A DNA stretch of 64,000 nt from Sphingopyxis sp. LC81 (GTDB lineage Bacteria; Pseudomonadota; Alphaproteobacteria; Sphingomonadales; Sphingomonadaceae): positions 186,001 to 250,000 of the forward strand of contig NZ_JNFD01000002.1 of NCBI RefSeq assembly GCF_000756375.1, written 5' to 3'. The notes under the pieces were generated by a model. That model ran no database searches. It was not told the origin of the DNA and was given only the letters and a program-made list of their open reading frames with translations. The first letter of the stretch is position 1, and every line of letters begins with the position of its first letter. Shown here piece after piece: positions 7,636 through 16,751 of the stretch. The translations under genes were made by a program, and so were the position numbers.

Positions 7636-8808
7636 GTGAAAGAGGCAATTGGCCAGGTGCCGAATCGCGATGTGCTCGTGGCGCGAGCGTGCGAGCAGAC
7701 GGGGCTTTCGGATTTCGGCAATGAATGGTTCTTCGCCAATATCGACGCGCTGATCCCGGCGCTCAACACCGAAGCCCGGCTCAGCGAGGCGGGCGTTGCG
7801 AGCGCCTCGGCGATGATCGTCAATGGCCTCGTCAACCGCCTGCGCCACGTCGACCTGATCAAGCAGCATCCCGAAATTCTCGACGAGACGGTCGAGGTCG
7901 CGGCGGTCGTCGTCGGGCTGCCGCGCACAGGCAGTACCATGCTCCATCGCATGCTCGCCTCGGCGCCGGGAATGACCGGCACCCGCTGGTTCGAAACCCA
8001 AAATTACGCGCCCTTCCCAGGGGAGGAGCGTGGCAACCCCGAACCGCGGCGTGAGGCGGCGCGCGGCTTCCTCGACTATATGCTCGCGACGATCCCCGAC
8101 CTCATGTCGATCCATCCGATGAGCATCGATCAGCCCGATGAGGAACTGATCATCCTCGGTCAGCTCTATTCGAGCACGATGATCGAAGGAACTTACCATG
8201 TTCCGGGCTACGCGCGCTGGCTGACCGAAAACGACCGCATCCAATGCTATCGCGACCTCAAGCAGATCCTCCAGTCGCTGCAATGGCAGGACCAGAGCCG
8301 CGCGGGTGCGAAATGGGTGCTCAAGACCCCGGGCCACCTGCTCGCGCTCGATGCGGTGATCGAGATATTCCCCGAGGCGAAGATCGTGATGACGCACCGC
8401 GATCCGGTTGCGACGGTGCCGAGCTATTGCAGCATGGAGCACAGCCTGTACCAAATGGTGTCCGACAGCGTCGATCCGGCCAGCGTCGCCGCCTTCTGGG
8501 TGCCGCGGCTCGCCGAGCTGCTCGACCGCTTCATGGCGGTGCGCGGGCAGGTTGCGGGACAGAATTTCGTCGACGTCCGCTACGCCGATCTGCTGGGCGA
8601 TCCGATCGGTGAGGGCGTGCGCGTGCTCGAGGCGGCCGGGGTCGATGTCACCGACGCGGTGCGTGCGGGCATGGCTGAATGGATCGAAGCCAACAAGCGC
8701 GAGGATCGCGCGCCGCATAAATATGCGCTTGAGGATTTCGGCTTGGTCCGCTCCGATGTAGAACAGCGTTTCGCGGCCTATCGAGCCGCGTTCCTGGGAG
8801 GGGAATAG
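7636..8808 (+). CDS. sulfotransferase-family protein (Sulfotransfer_3 type)
   Basis: 390 residues with GTG start preceded by AGAGAGGAT. The PAPS 5'-phosphosulfate loop is 'GLPRTGSTMLHRML' (P96-R97-T98-G99-S100-T101), and the 3'-phosphate segment is 'IVMTHRDPVATVPSYCS'. 'AKWVLKTPGHLLALDAVIE' is also typical of this bacterial family, common in actinobacteria and sphingomonads beside steroid/terpenoid catabolic genes. The activity may be sulfonation of a hydroxylated substrate, though many members are untested. The downstream SnoaL-like gene starts immediately after its stop, so they form one operon. Confidence 0.85.
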   Translation: MKEAIGQVPNRDVLVARACEQTGLSDFGNEWFFANIDALIPALNTEARLSEAGVASASAMIVNGLVNRLRHVDLIKQHPEILDETVEVAAVVVGLPRTGSTMLHRMLASAPGMTGTRWFETQNYAPFPGEERGNPEPRREAARGFLDYMLATIPDLMSIHPMSIDQPDEELIILGQLYSSTMIEGTYHVPGYARWLTENDRIQCYRDLKQILQSLQWQDQSRAGAKWVLKTPGHLLALDAVIEIFPEAKIVMTHRDPVATVPSYCSMEHSLYQMVSDSVDPASVAAFWVPRLAELLDRFMAVRGQVAGQNFVDVRYADLLGDPIGEGVRVLEAAGVDVTDAVRAGMAEWIEANKREDRAPHKYALEDFGLVRSDVEQRFAAYRAAFLGGE

Positions 8809-9258
8809 ATGATGACCGAAGCCGTCAACCTCGCTGCGATCGAGGAGATAAGGCTGCTCAAGGCGCGCTATGTGCGCGCGCTCGACACCAAGGACTGGGC
8901 GCTGCTCCGCAGCCTGCTTACCGACGACATGGTCGGCGACTTTCGCGAAATGCCGGGTGAGGCCGACGAGAAACTTCTGACCACCGGTGCCGAGGCCTTT
9001 GTCGCAGGCGTCGCCGCCGCGCTCGAACATGCGACGACGGTCCATCATGTCCACAGCTTCGAAATCCGTTTTACCGGCGCGCGCGACGCCGAGGGCATCT
9101 GGGCGATGGACGACCATTTCTGGGCGGGCGAGGGAAGCGACCTTGCCGGCCGCTCGCGCCACGGTTTCGGGCATTATCACGACTGTTATCGCAAGGCACG
9201 CGGGCGCTGGCTGATCGCCAGGACCCGGCTCAGCCGTATCCGCGTCGAGCGCGACTGA
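8809..9258 (+). CDS. SnoaL-like / NTF2-fold protein
   Basis: 149 residues starting directly after the TAG of the sulfotransferase-like gene; two ATGs in tandem (8809, 8812) follow GGGAGGGG. 'AIEEIRLLKARYVRALDTKDWALLRSLLTDDMVGDF' and 'GRWLIARTRLSRIRVE' follow the SnoaL-like polyketide cyclase / scytalone dehydratase pattern. It resembles the protein at 1360-1800 in architecture. Likely a small isomerase or dehydratase acting on the same compounds as its neighbours; the catalytic residues cannot be assigned with confidence from sequence alone. It ends 13 bp before the stop of the convergent SDR gene. Confidence 0.82.
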   Translation: MMTEAVNLAAIEEIRLLKARYVRALDTKDWALLRSLLTDDMVGDFREMPGEADEKLLTTGAEAFVAGVAAALEHATTVHHVHSFEIRFTGARDAEGIWAMDDHFWAGEGSDLAGRSRHGFGHYHDCYRKARGRWLIARTRLSRIRVERD

Positions 9259-9271
9259 CGCGCCCTCGGGC

Positions 9272-10036
9272 TCATTCGGGCATCGGCGGGTAGCTGGAAA
9301 GAAAGCCCGCATCGGCGATCAGCGACTGTCCGTTGATCCCGCCCGACCGCGGACTGGCGAGGAACAGCGCGACTTCGGCGATATGCTGCGGCAGCAGCAG
9401 GCCGTCGGCGCCGGGAAGCGCAAGCGCGTCGGCGGGCTGGATCGGCGCGGATTCGGTGACGCCAAGGATCGCGGTCGCGACGGGACCAGGGCAGATCGCG
9501 TTGACGCGCAGCCCGCGCCGCGCGAAGCTTTGCGAGGCCGAACGCACTGCGCCGATCACGCCATGCTTGGCCGCGCTATAGGCGGCCGCGACATTGAGGC
9601 CGATCATTCCCGAGGTCGACGCGGTCACCACCGCGGCGCCGCCCGGCTCGAGCGCGGGCAGCACCGCCTGCAGACCGAGAAAGGCACCCTTGAGGTTGAT
9701 CGCGATCATGCTGTCGAGCGTCGCGGCGTCGGACTCGTCGAAGCCGGTCTGCGCATAGGCGCCGGCGTTCAGGAAGGCCGCGTCGAGCCGTCCGAAATCC
9801 TGCTTTGCCGCCGCGACCATCGCCGCATTGTCCGCGGCGCTGCTCACGTCGCAGCGGATCGCGCGCGCGCGGCCGCCGGCGGCGCGAACCTTTTCGGCGA
9901 TCGCTTCGGCGCCGGCTTCGTTGATGTCGGCCACGACCACCGCCGCGCCCTCTTCGGCAAAGCGCAGCGCTGCCGCCACGCCGATTCCCGAAGCGCCGCC
10001 GGTCACCAGCGCGACCTTGCCCTCGAACATGCCCAT
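9272..10036 (-). CDS. SDR-family oxidoreductase
   Basis: 254 residues from ATG 10034-10036 (AGAGAGG upstream; a second in-frame ATG two codons later is possible). Classical SDR motifs: TGGASGIG, 'VVVADINEAGAEA' (Asp favouring NAD), 'LNAGAY' for NNAG, Ser in 'VTASTSGMIG', Y-S-A-A-K, 'CPGPVATAI', and C-terminal 'GINGQSLIADAGFLS'. It is transcribed away from the luciferase-like monooxygenase gene; the 143-bp gap contains AATTG-ATC-CAATT (10094-10106). NAD-dependent alcohol dehydrogenase role inferred; substrate unknown. Confidence 0.87.
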   Translation of the reverse strand: MGMFEGKVALVTGGASGIGVAAALRFAEEGAAVVVADINEAGAEAIAEKVRAAGGRARAIRCDVSSAADNAAMVAAAKQDFGRLDAAFLNAGAYAQTGFDESDAATLDSMIAINLKGAFLGLQAVLPALEPGGAAVVTASTSGMIGLNVAAAYSAAKHGVIGAVRSASQSFARRGLRVNAICPGPVATAILGVTESAPIQPADALALPGADGLLLPQHIAEVALFLASPRSGGINGQSLIADAGFLSSYPPMPE

Positions 10037-10179
10037 CTCGATCCTCTCTCCATCCGTCGTTGCCCGATTTCGTAGCACCGGCGGGGGCAGGCGAATTGAT
10101 CCAATTGGACGAGGAACGCGCCCAAATCGGCGCCCTATGTTCGCGAAAAATACGCGATAGCGGAGAGGAACGGACGCCC

Positions 10180-11322
10180 ATGAAATTCTCGATCATTTAC
10201 GAAGCGCAGATGGTGGACACCTCGCGCGAAAACGAAGCGCGCTGCTTTCACGAGATCGTCGAGCAATCGCTGCTCGCCGAGGAGATGGGCTTCGACACCG
10301 TCTGGGCGGTCGAGCACACCGCGCTCACCCAATATGCGCATATGTCGGCGCCCGAGACCTTCCTCGCCTTCCTCGCGGGTAAGACGACGCGGCTCGGCAT
10401 CGGGCACGGCGTCGTCTGCCTGCCGCCGGCGATGAACCATCCGGTCAAGGTCGCCGAACGCATCGCGACGCTCGACATTCTCTCCAAGGGCCGCGTCCAC
10501 TTCGGCATGGGCAAGGGCGGGACGCAGCAGGAGGCGGGAACCTTCGGCTATGACCTCGGCGCGCTTCAGCCGATGATCGATGAATCGATGTACCTGATCC
10601 CGAAAATCATGGTGCAGGACGAGATCGAACATGATGGCGAGTATATCCAGATTCCGCGCCGCCCGATCCATCCCAAGCCGTATCAGGACCCGCACCCGCC
10701 GCTCTATATGGCGTGCACGCGCGCCGACGCGCTGACCACCGCCGGATCGCGCGGGATCGGCGCGCTCGTGCTTGGCTTTGCCGGACCCGACGACATCGCG
10801 AGTAAGAATGCGATCTATCGTGCCGCCTGGGCGAACCGCAAAGCCGAGGATCAGGTCGGCTTCCGTCCGACCGAACATCTCGCCGCGCTCTGTCCAGCGC
10901 TCGTGCTGGACGATCGCGAAAAGGCGCGGCGCATTGGCCTCCGCGGCCAGCGCTTCTTCGTCGAATCGCTCGGCTATTGGTATCAGGGCGGTCCGAAGCC
11001 GACGGTCGAGGACCTCTCGGGCGACGAGCAGGCGGCGATCCTCCAGCAGGAAAAGGCGGCGGTTGTCGCTTATCTTTCCGAGGAAAAGATCACCATCGGG
11101 TCCGAACATACCGGTGCTTATGAGGAAGTGCAGGACGCCTATGGTACTCCCGACGATTGCATCCGCTACGTCCAGCGCCTGTTCGACGCCGGGGCCGACG
11201 AGATCCTCTTCCTCTTCCAGATGGGCGCGGTGCCGCACGAGGTGATTCTGGAAACCATCCGCAACATCGGAGCCCATGTGATCCCGCATTTCAGGGCGCA
11301 GGCTGCGGTCGCCGCAAAATAG
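10180..11322 (+). CDS. LLM-class flavin-dependent oxidoreductase (bacterial luciferase-like monooxygenase)
   Basis: 380 residues from ATG 10180, with GAGAGGAA upstream. TIM-barrel features of the luciferase family are clear: 'EEMGFDTVWAVEHTALTQYAHMSAPE', 'TRLGIGHGVVCLPPAMNHPVKVAERIATLDILSKGR' (seen in order) and 'RVHFGMGKGG'. These enzymes use reduced FMN (or F420 in other taxa) delivered by a separate reductase; the flavin reductase at 22986-23957 is one candidate partner in the window. Baeyer-Villiger or hydroxylation chemistry is possible. It is divergent from an SDR and 177 bp upstream of a TonB receptor on the same strand. Confidence 0.88.
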   Translation: MKFSIIYEAQMVDTSRENEARCFHEIVEQSLLAEEMGFDTVWAVEHTALTQYAHMSAPETFLAFLAGKTTRLGIGHGVVCLPPAMNHPVKVAERIATLDILSKGRVHFGMGKGGTQQEAGTFGYDLGALQPMIDESMYLIPKIMVQDEIEHDGEYIQIPRRPIHPKPYQDPHPPLYMACTRADALTTAGSRGIGALVLGFAGPDDIASKNAIYRAAWANRKAEDQVGFRPTEHLAALCPALVLDDREKARRIGLRGQRFFVESLGYWYQGGPKPTVEDLSGDEQAAILQQEKAAVVAYLSEEKITIGSEHTGAYEEVQDAYGTPDDCIRYVQRLFDAGADEILFLFQMGAVPHEVILETIRNIGAHVIPHFRAQAAVAAK

Positions 11323-11389
11323 CGGCTCGCGCGCTGCCGCGCCGAAAGTCATGAAATGCGACCAGGAATCTTTCTATGTGCACGCATAT

Positions 11390-11407
11390 ATGACATTAAG
11401 TTGTCAT
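11390..11407. promoter_or_regulatory. palindrome ATGACA-N6-TGTCAT upstream of TonB receptor
   Basis: A perfect 6-6-6 inverted repeat in the gap between the LLM gene and the TonB receptor, 93 bp before the receptor start, in an AT-rich stretch (TATATGACATTAAG...). It is a good operator candidate. The HTH regulator at 15850-16653, further down the same gene group, is a possible binder; there is no direct evidence. Confidence 0.4.
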
Positions 11408-11464
11408 TTGATGTTGAAATGCGTTTCTCTCGATGTCATTCGCGCTGCATAAGAGAAGCAATCT

Positions 11465-11483
11465 CCCGGAAAAATGATCCGGG
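11465..11483 (+). other. stem-loop in the 5' leader of the TonB receptor gene
   Basis: CCCGGA (11465-11470) and TCCGGG (11478-11483) can pair around a 7-nt loop, just upstream of the AGAGGGG ribosome site for ATG 11500. It could influence translation or mRNA stability. No T-tract follows, so it is not an intrinsic terminator. Confidence 0.3.
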
Positions 11484-11499
11484 TCGCAGAGGGGCAAAT

Positions 11500-13758
11500 A
11501 TGAAAAATTACAGGCATTTCGCGCGCGCGTCGGTGGCACTGGTGGCGCTCGCCACGGCGCATCCGCTTTTCGCGCAGGAGCAGGCGCCCGCCGCCGAGGA
11601 CGTGGCGAACGAAGACGAATCCACCGAGATCGTCGTCACCGCGCGCCGGCGCGAAGAAAAGCTGCAGGACGTGCCCATCGCGATCACCGCGATCGGCGGC
11701 GCGCAGCTCGACTCGCGTGGCTTCGACGGCGTCACCGATGTTGGTCAGGTCGCACCCAATCTTCAGTTCACGCCGGGGCAGGGCGGCAACAGCGGCGGCG
11801 TTTCGGCGTTCATCCGCGGCGTCGGCGAGAATGATTTCATCATCACCTCCGACCCCGCGGTCGCGCTCTATATCGACGGTGTCTATGTGGCGCGCAGCTT
11901 TGGCGCGACCACCGAGCTTCTGGGCATCGACCGGATCGAGGTGCTGCGCGGGCCGCAAGGATCGCTGTTCGGCAAGAACACGATCGGCGGCGCGATCAGC
12001 GTCGTCTCGCGCGTGCCGACGGGTGACCGGCTCGAGGGCGACGTCCGCTATGGTTCGTTCAACGATGTCCGGCTGCGCGCCAATGTCGAGGCGGGGCTTT
12101 CGGACAATCTCGCGATCGGCGTCGCCGCGCTCGGCGAATGGGGCGAGGGCTGGCAGAAAGTCCCCTCGGGCAAGAATCTCGGCAATCGCAATGTCCAGGC
12201 GGGCCGGCTGACGCTGCATTATGACGCATCGCCGATCGATGCCGTGCTGACCGTCGACGGGCTGCGCCGCCGCCAGAACAGCACGCCGCACAGCATGCTG
12301 TCTTTCACCCCGACTTTCTTTTCCGGGCTGCAATCGGCCTTCATCGCGCCGTGCTGCACCGCGCCGGGCAGCATCAACCGCACCGACACCACCGACTTCC
12401 TCAACCGCGACGATACCGATGCCGCCAATGCGACGCTGACGCTCTCGGCCGATCTCGGCGGCGGCACCTTGAAGTCGATCAGCGCCTATCGCTGGGTCCA
12501 TGCGATCTTCGGGCGCGACGGCGATGCCTCGGCGGCGGTCAATTATGCCGGCGACATCCACGACGAGAGTGCGCGCCAGATCTCGCAGGAACTTCAATAT
12601 GCGACCAGTCTGTTCGATCGCGGCTCGCTGTTGCTCGGCGCCTATTATTTCCGCGAGAAATCGCGCGACGACACGCTGCTTTATGTCGCCGACGGGCTTT
12701 ATCCGCGCCTGATCGCGGCGGGTTTCGACCCCGCGCTCGCCACCGCGCTCGATTTCAACATCGACTTCGCCAACCGGCAAAAAACCACCAATTATGCGCT
12801 GTTCGGCAACGCGACCTTTGACGTCAGTGATGCGCTGACGCTCGAACTCGGCGCGCGCTACACTTGGGAGAAGAAGGTCTGGAACCAGGCCGCGATGCGG
12901 ATCTACAGCCAGCAGCCGCTGCTCGCGGGCATGCCTTCCTATCGGCTGAGCGAGGACTGGAAGGCGTTCACGCCGCGCGCTTCGCTCTCGTATAAATTCA
13001 CCCCCGATATTCTCGGCTATGTTTCCTGGTCGCGCGGTTTCCGCAGCGGCGGCTTCAACGGGCGGCCGACCTCGGTCGAGGAAATCGGTTCCTATGATCC
13101 CGAATATCTGACCGCCTATGAGGCGGGGCTCAAGACCACGCTCGGCGGGCTTGTCACTCTGAACCTCTCGGCCTTCCGCAACGATTACAAGGATCAGCAA
13201 TTGCTGATCTCGACGGTGAGCCCGAACACCGGCCTGATCGTGGTGCGCACCGACAATGCCGGCAAGTCGCGGATCCAGGGGATCGAGCTGGAGGCCGACG
13301 TTCGCGTCTCGCGCGAACTTCGGCTGAGCGGGTCGTTCGGCTATCTCGATGCGAAATATCTGCGCTACACCTCGGTGATCGGCGGCGTTCCCACCGACGT
13401 CAGCTTCCGCAAGCCCAAGCAGGCGCCCGACCTCACCGCGAGCGGCAGCATCGTCTATTCGACCGCGCTGTCGGACAGCGTCGACGCGAGCTTCCGGCTC
13501 GACGCCGCCTACCGCAGCCTCACCTGGATTGATGTCGAAAATTCGCCGCTGATGCGCGCGCCCGATCATGCGATCCTGAACGCCAGCGCCGAATTCACGC
13601 TGCCCGCCAAGGGGCTGTCGCTCCGCCTCGCGGTCGACAATATCACCGACAAGCGCGTGCTGACCGCGGGCTATGACGCCTCGACCAGCTTCGGCTTCGT
13701 CGAGGGCTATTTCAACGATCCGCGCCGTTACTGGGTGACGCTCAGCTTCCGGCGCTGA
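11500..13758 (+). CDS. TonB-dependent receptor
   Basis: 752 residues. ATG 11500 was chosen because it follows AGAGGGG and starts a clean signal peptide (MKNYRHFARASVALVALATAH..., cleavage near FAQ-E27). The TonB-interacting segment 'EIVVTARRREEKLQDVPIAI' at 43-62 leads into the plug ('ALYIDGVYVARS', 'RIEVLRGPQGSLFGKNTIGGAIS'), then a 22-strand barrel ending 'PRRYWVTLSFRR'. It belongs to the sphingomonad/Caulobacter outer-membrane receptors that import bulky substrates with TonB-ExbBD energy. It heads a rightward group with an MDR reductase, Dabb proteins, an HTH regulator and P450/ferredoxin, so it may import the compound they attack. Ligand not predictable. Confidence 0.93.
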   Translation: MKNYRHFARASVALVALATAHPLFAQEQAPAAEDVANEDESTEIVVTARRREEKLQDVPIAITAIGGAQLDSRGFDGVTDVGQVAPNLQFTPGQGGNSGGVSAFIRGVGENDFIITSDPAVALYIDGVYVARSFGATTELLGIDRIEVLRGPQGSLFGKNTIGGAISVVSRVPTGDRLEGDVRYGSFNDVRLRANVEAGLSDNLAIGVAALGEWGEGWQKVPSGKNLGNRNVQAGRLTLHYDASPIDAVLTVDGLRRRQNSTPHSMLSFTPTFFSGLQSAFIAPCCTAPGSINRTDTTDFLNRDDTDAANATLTLSADLGGGTLKSISAYRWVHAIFGRDGDASAAVNYAGDIHDESARQISQELQYATSLFDRGSLLLGAYYFREKSRDDTLLYVADGLYPRLIAAGFDPALATALDFNIDFANRQKTTNYALFGNATFDVSDALTLELGARYTWEKKVWNQAAMRIYSQQPLLAGMPSYRLSEDWKAFTPRASLSYKFTPDILGYVSWSRGFRSGGFNGRPTSVEEIGSYDPEYLTAYEAGLKTTLGGLVTLNLSAFRNDYKDQQLLISTVSPNTGLIVVRTDNAGKSRIQGIELEADVRVSRELRLSGSFGYLDAKYLRYTSVIGGVPTDVSFRKPKQAPDLTASGSIVYSTALSDSVDASFRLDAAYRSLTWIDVENSPLMRAPDHAILNASAEFTLPAKGLSLRLAVDNITDKRVLTAGYDASTSFGFVEGYFNDPRRYWVTLSFRR

Positions 13759-13822
13759 CGGGGCAGGGTTCGGCCGCATGGCGCGACCGGACCCTTCGCC
13801 ATCGGTCGATAAGGAGAATGGC

Positions 13823-14812
13823 ATGCGCGCGATGGTCATCAACGGATTCGGCGGTCCCGAACAGCTTGTCTGGGGCGACCTGCCCACGCCCGAAGCCGGC
13901 GCGGGCGAGGTGCTGGTCCAGGTCATCTGCGCCGGGGTCAATCCCGCCGACTGGAAAACTCGGGTCGGCAAGCTGTCGGCCTATATCGACTATCACTTCC
14001 CCTTCGTGCTCGGTTTCGACTTTGCCGGCATTGTCGAGGCGGTCGGCGAGGGCGTCGATGCGTTCGCTCCCGGCGACCGCGTTTTCGGCATGTCCAGACA
14101 GGGGCAGGGACGCGATGGCTCCTATGCCGAATATTGCATCGCCGACGCGGCTTTTGTCGCGCCTTTGCCGCACGAGTGGAGCTTCGCGCAGGCCGCCGCG
14201 CTGCCGGTCGCGGGGACGACGGCTTATGGCGGCCTTGCCGACGTCGGCGGATTGTCAGCGGGGCAGACCGTGCTCATCAATGGCGGCGCGGGCGGCGTCG
14301 GCAGCCTCGGCATCCAGATCGCGCATGCGCTTGGTGCGCGCGTCGCGGCCACCTGCGGCCCCGACAATCTGTCCTATGTCCGGGGTTTCGGCGCCGACCA
14401 TGCGATCGACTATCGCGCCGGCGATGTCGCGCAGGCGGCGCGCGAATGGGCGCCGGGCGGCGTCGACCTTGTTCTCGATGCGGTCGGGCTCGACAGCCTG
14501 CTGTCATCCGCCGTTGATATCGTCGCGCCGGGCGGGCGCTATGTCGAGATTGCCACGCTGGTGTCTCAGGCGAGCGCCGATGAGGTCGCGCGTGCCGCGA
14601 CGAACGGGGTGAGCATCCTGTCCAACATGAACGCGGTCATGCGCCTGCCGCAGCATCTGAAGGAACTGGCCGCGCTCTGCGCCGCAGGGCGGGTGAAGCC
14701 GCCCGCGATCGAGATCCTGCCGCTCGGAGACGCCGCCGAGGCGCATCGCCGTATCGAAGGCCAGCATGTCCGCGGCAAGATCATCCTGGAGGTGGCGCCC
14801 CATGACGACTGA
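13823..14812 (+). CDS. NADPH:quinone reductase-like MDR oxidoreductase
   Basis: 329 residues from ATG 13823, with AAGGAGA 6 bp upstream. GroES-like N domain ('AGVNPADWKTRVGKL', 'PFVLGFDFAGIVEAVGEGVDAFAPGDRVFGM') and Rossmann loop 'INGGAGGVGSLGIQIAHALGARV' place it in the zinc-free quinone oxidoreductase branch of the medium-chain dehydrogenases. 'AAALPVAGTTAYGGL' precedes the cofactor domain as usual. It likely reduces a quinone or enone with NADPH. Its stop overlaps the next small gene by 11 bp, and a third gene overlaps in turn, so these three are a translationally coupled set. Confidence 0.88.
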   Translation: MRAMVINGFGGPEQLVWGDLPTPEAGAGEVLVQVICAGVNPADWKTRVGKLSAYIDYHFPFVLGFDFAGIVEAVGEGVDAFAPGDRVFGMSRQGQGRDGSYAEYCIADAAFVAPLPHEWSFAQAAALPVAGTTAYGGLADVGGLSAGQTVLINGGAGGVGSLGIQIAHALGARVAATCGPDNLSYVRGFGADHAIDYRAGDVAQAAREWAPGGVDLVLDAVGLDSLLSSAVDIVAPGGRYVEIATLVSQASADEVARAATNGVSILSNMNAVMRLPQHLKELAALCAAGRVKPPAIEILPLGDAAEAHRRIEGQHVRGKIILEVAPHDD

Positions 14813-15167
14813 TGACACGGTGGCTGCGCCGATGGTCCATGCGATCGACGAGATCGTCGCGAAGCCCGGCGAGGGCAAGGCACTGCTCAGCGACTATCTG
14901 GCGCGCTATGCGCCCGGCGCGCGGGCACGTGGAATGACGCTCGAACAGATTCTCGTCAGCCCGCCGATGTGGCTCGACGATCAGTCCAACACACTCGTCT
15001 TTCGCTGGTCGCTCGCCGATGCGGGGGCGTGGTGGCAGATGCGCTTTGTCGGCGGCAACGACCCCGACGTCGCCGCCTGGTGGGCCGATGTCGACGCGCG
15101 CGCGGTCAGCCGGCGCCGCTTCTTCGCTTCGGCGCCCGCCGATATTGAGAGGCTCTGCGATGTATAA
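14802..15167 (+). CDS. small protein of unknown function, coupled to MDR and Dabb genes
   Basis: 121 residues from ATG 14802 (GGAGG 9 bp upstream), overlapping the MDR gene end by 11 bp and the Dabb gene start by 8 bp. I do not recognise the family with certainty. 'VHAIDEIVAKPGEGKALLSDYLARYAPGARARGMTLEQI' followed by 'NTLVFRWSLADAGAWWQMRF' could fit a small dimeric alpha+beta (NIPSNAP/ABM-like) fold, which would match the Dabb/EthD proteins nearby. No membrane segment or signal peptide. The overlaps argue strongly that it is a real gene. Confidence 0.7.
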   Translation: MTTDDTVAAPMVHAIDEIVAKPGEGKALLSDYLARYAPGARARGMTLEQILVSPPMWLDDQSNTLVFRWSLADAGAWWQMRFVGGNDPDVAAWWADVDARAVSRRRFFASAPADIERLCDV

Positions 15168-15792
15168 GCTGACCCGGCTCGTGACCCTTGCCCACCCCGC
15201 GAGTGTGTCGGCGTTGGCCGACGAGATACACGCGCTGGCTAAAACGCACTCCGCCTATCGCCAGCTTGTCGCCCCCACGCTGGCGGGCAGTCATTTCGGC
15301 GGCGACCTCCTCGCGCATTTCGCATTCGACGACGCGATGCAGCGCTCGGATTTCGACGCGGCGCTCGCGCCGCTGCTCGCGACCCCGGCGGTCGCTTCGG
15401 TCGATGGTGTTGCCTATCAGAGCGGGTTGGGTGGGCGGTCCGATCCCGGGCTTGCAAACGGCGTCTACCGCGTGCTGCTGCTTAGCGTCGACGAAGGCAT
15501 CGATCCCGCCCTTGTCGACCGCTTCGAGGCCGAAACGCGGACGATGCCATATTATATCCCTGCGATCCGAAACTGGCAGCTCAGCCGAGCCGACGAGGCG
15601 ACGGGGGCGCGCCGCTGGACGCACGTCTGGGAACAGGAATATGCCGACGCGGCCGGGCTGATGGGCCCCTATATGATGCACCCCTATCATTGGGCGCGGA
15701 TCGATCGCTGGTTCGATCCCGAATGTCCCGAGCGGATCGTCGATGCGCGGCTCTGTCACAGCTTCTGCGCGATGGACGCGTCCGTCCTATAA
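15160..15792 (+). CDS. Dabb-domain (stress-responsive dimeric alpha/beta barrel) protein
   Basis: 210 residues from ATG 15160, overlapping the preceding stop. The C-terminal half 'NWQLSRADEATGARRWTHVWEQEYADAAGLMGPYMMHPYHW' shows the Dabb pattern: a hydrophobic strand, a helix with conserved Y, then 'HPxHW'. The N-terminal half may be a second, diverged copy ('LVTLAHPASVSALADEI'), giving a pseudo-dimer. Such proteins include cyclases and isomerases of polyketide and cannabinoid pathways, and proteins binding aromatic intermediates. Here it follows an MDR reductase and precedes a regulator by 57 bp. Exact function unknown. Confidence 0.75.
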   Translation: MYKLTRLVTLAHPASVSALADEIHALAKTHSAYRQLVAPTLAGSHFGGDLLAHFAFDDAMQRSDFDAALAPLLATPAVASVDGVAYQSGLGGRSDPGLANGVYRVLLLSVDEGIDPALVDRFEAETRTMPYYIPAIRNWQLSRADEATGARRWTHVWEQEYADAAGLMGPYMMHPYHWARIDRWFDPECPERIVDARLCHSFCAMDASVL

Positions 15793-15849
15793 TCGCATGG
15801 CGCCGGCCTCGATCCGCAGGCATGGTGATCGCGACGAAAGGTGGTGCGA

Positions 15850-16653
15850 ATGACGGCGGCAGGGCGATTGCATACGCAAAGCAACTATCTGGTCGAGGCG
15901 CTGAAGCGCGTATTGAAAGAGCGCGGGCTGACCTATGCCGACGTCGCGGCGGCGCTCGGCATCAGCCACGCCAGCGTTCGCCGTACCTTTGCGCAACGCA
16001 GCTTCACGCTCGCGCGGATCGACGAAATCTGCGAACTCGCCGGGATCAACTTTCTCGAGCTGGCACGGCTTGCCGACGCGGTGCAGCCCGCGATGCCCGA
16101 TATGCTCAGCGATGCGCAGGAGCAGGCGCTGGTCGACGATCCGCTGGCGCTGTTCTGCTTTCACCTCGCGACCGGCGGCTGGACCGTCGAGCGGATCGAG
16201 CGCGACTATGCGATCGACCAGACCTTGCTGATCCCCGCGCTGATGAAGCTCGAACGCATCGGATTGATCCAGCTGCTGGCCGGCAACGTCATCCGCCTGA
16301 TGACCGCGCGCAGCATCAGCTGGCGCCGCGGCGGGCCGATGCGGCGTTTCTTCGACCGGCGGGTCAAGGAGGAGTTTCTCCAATATGATTTCTCCGCCAA
16401 GGGCTCGATCTGGGAATTCGAGATCGGCGAGTTGTCCGACGCCTCGCGCATCCTGCTCGAACGCCGGCTCGTCAGCCTGTTTCGCGAAGTCCGCGACCTG
16501 ATCGCACGCGATGCCCTGCTGCCGCCTGCGGTGAAGACCAACGTCGGCTTGCTGATCGCGTCGACGCCGATCCCGCTGCCGATGGTCGCACGCGACGTCA
16601 CCGCGGGGGCGTTCCGTGCCGAAAGTCGCGAACAGCGATCCTTCAAGGATTAA
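15850..16653 (+). CDS. HTH-type (XRE-like) transcriptional regulator
   Basis: 267 residues from ATG 15850, with AAGGTGG upstream. The N terminus has an XRE-like helix-turn-helix: 'LKERGLTYADVAAALGISHASVRRTF' with the recognition helix 'ISHASVRRTFAQ' (about residues 35-46). The rest is helical; 'IDQTLLIPALMKLERIGLIQLLAGNVIRLM' at about 120-155 looks like a second winged-helix segment. No known ligand domain is apparent. It lies between the Dabb gene and the P450 on the same strand (98-bp gap to the P450), so it probably regulates this group. Confidence 0.78.
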   Translation: MTAAGRLHTQSNYLVEALKRVLKERGLTYADVAAALGISHASVRRTFAQRSFTLARIDEICELAGINFLELARLADAVQPAMPDMLSDAQEQALVDDPLALFCFHLATGGWTVERIERDYAIDQTLLIPALMKLERIGLIQLLAGNVIRLMTARSISWRRGGPMRRFFDRRVKEEFLQYDFSAKGSIWEFEIGELSDASRILLERRLVSLFREVRDLIARDALLPPAVKTNVGLLIASTPIPLPMVARDVTAGAFRAESREQRSFKD

Positions 16654-16751
16654 AATTCGCTACAATCATGCGATCCTCTCGGTGATGCGGCGCGATAGCG
16701 CGATACAGGCCGCAAGCCGGCCCCGATGCCGGCGCGAGAGGGAGAAATTCG

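Noticed and set aside
16653..16751. GCGCGATA direct repeats upstream of the P450 as an operator
   Set aside because: Short, imperfect and typical of local base composition; no symmetric site of useful length found.
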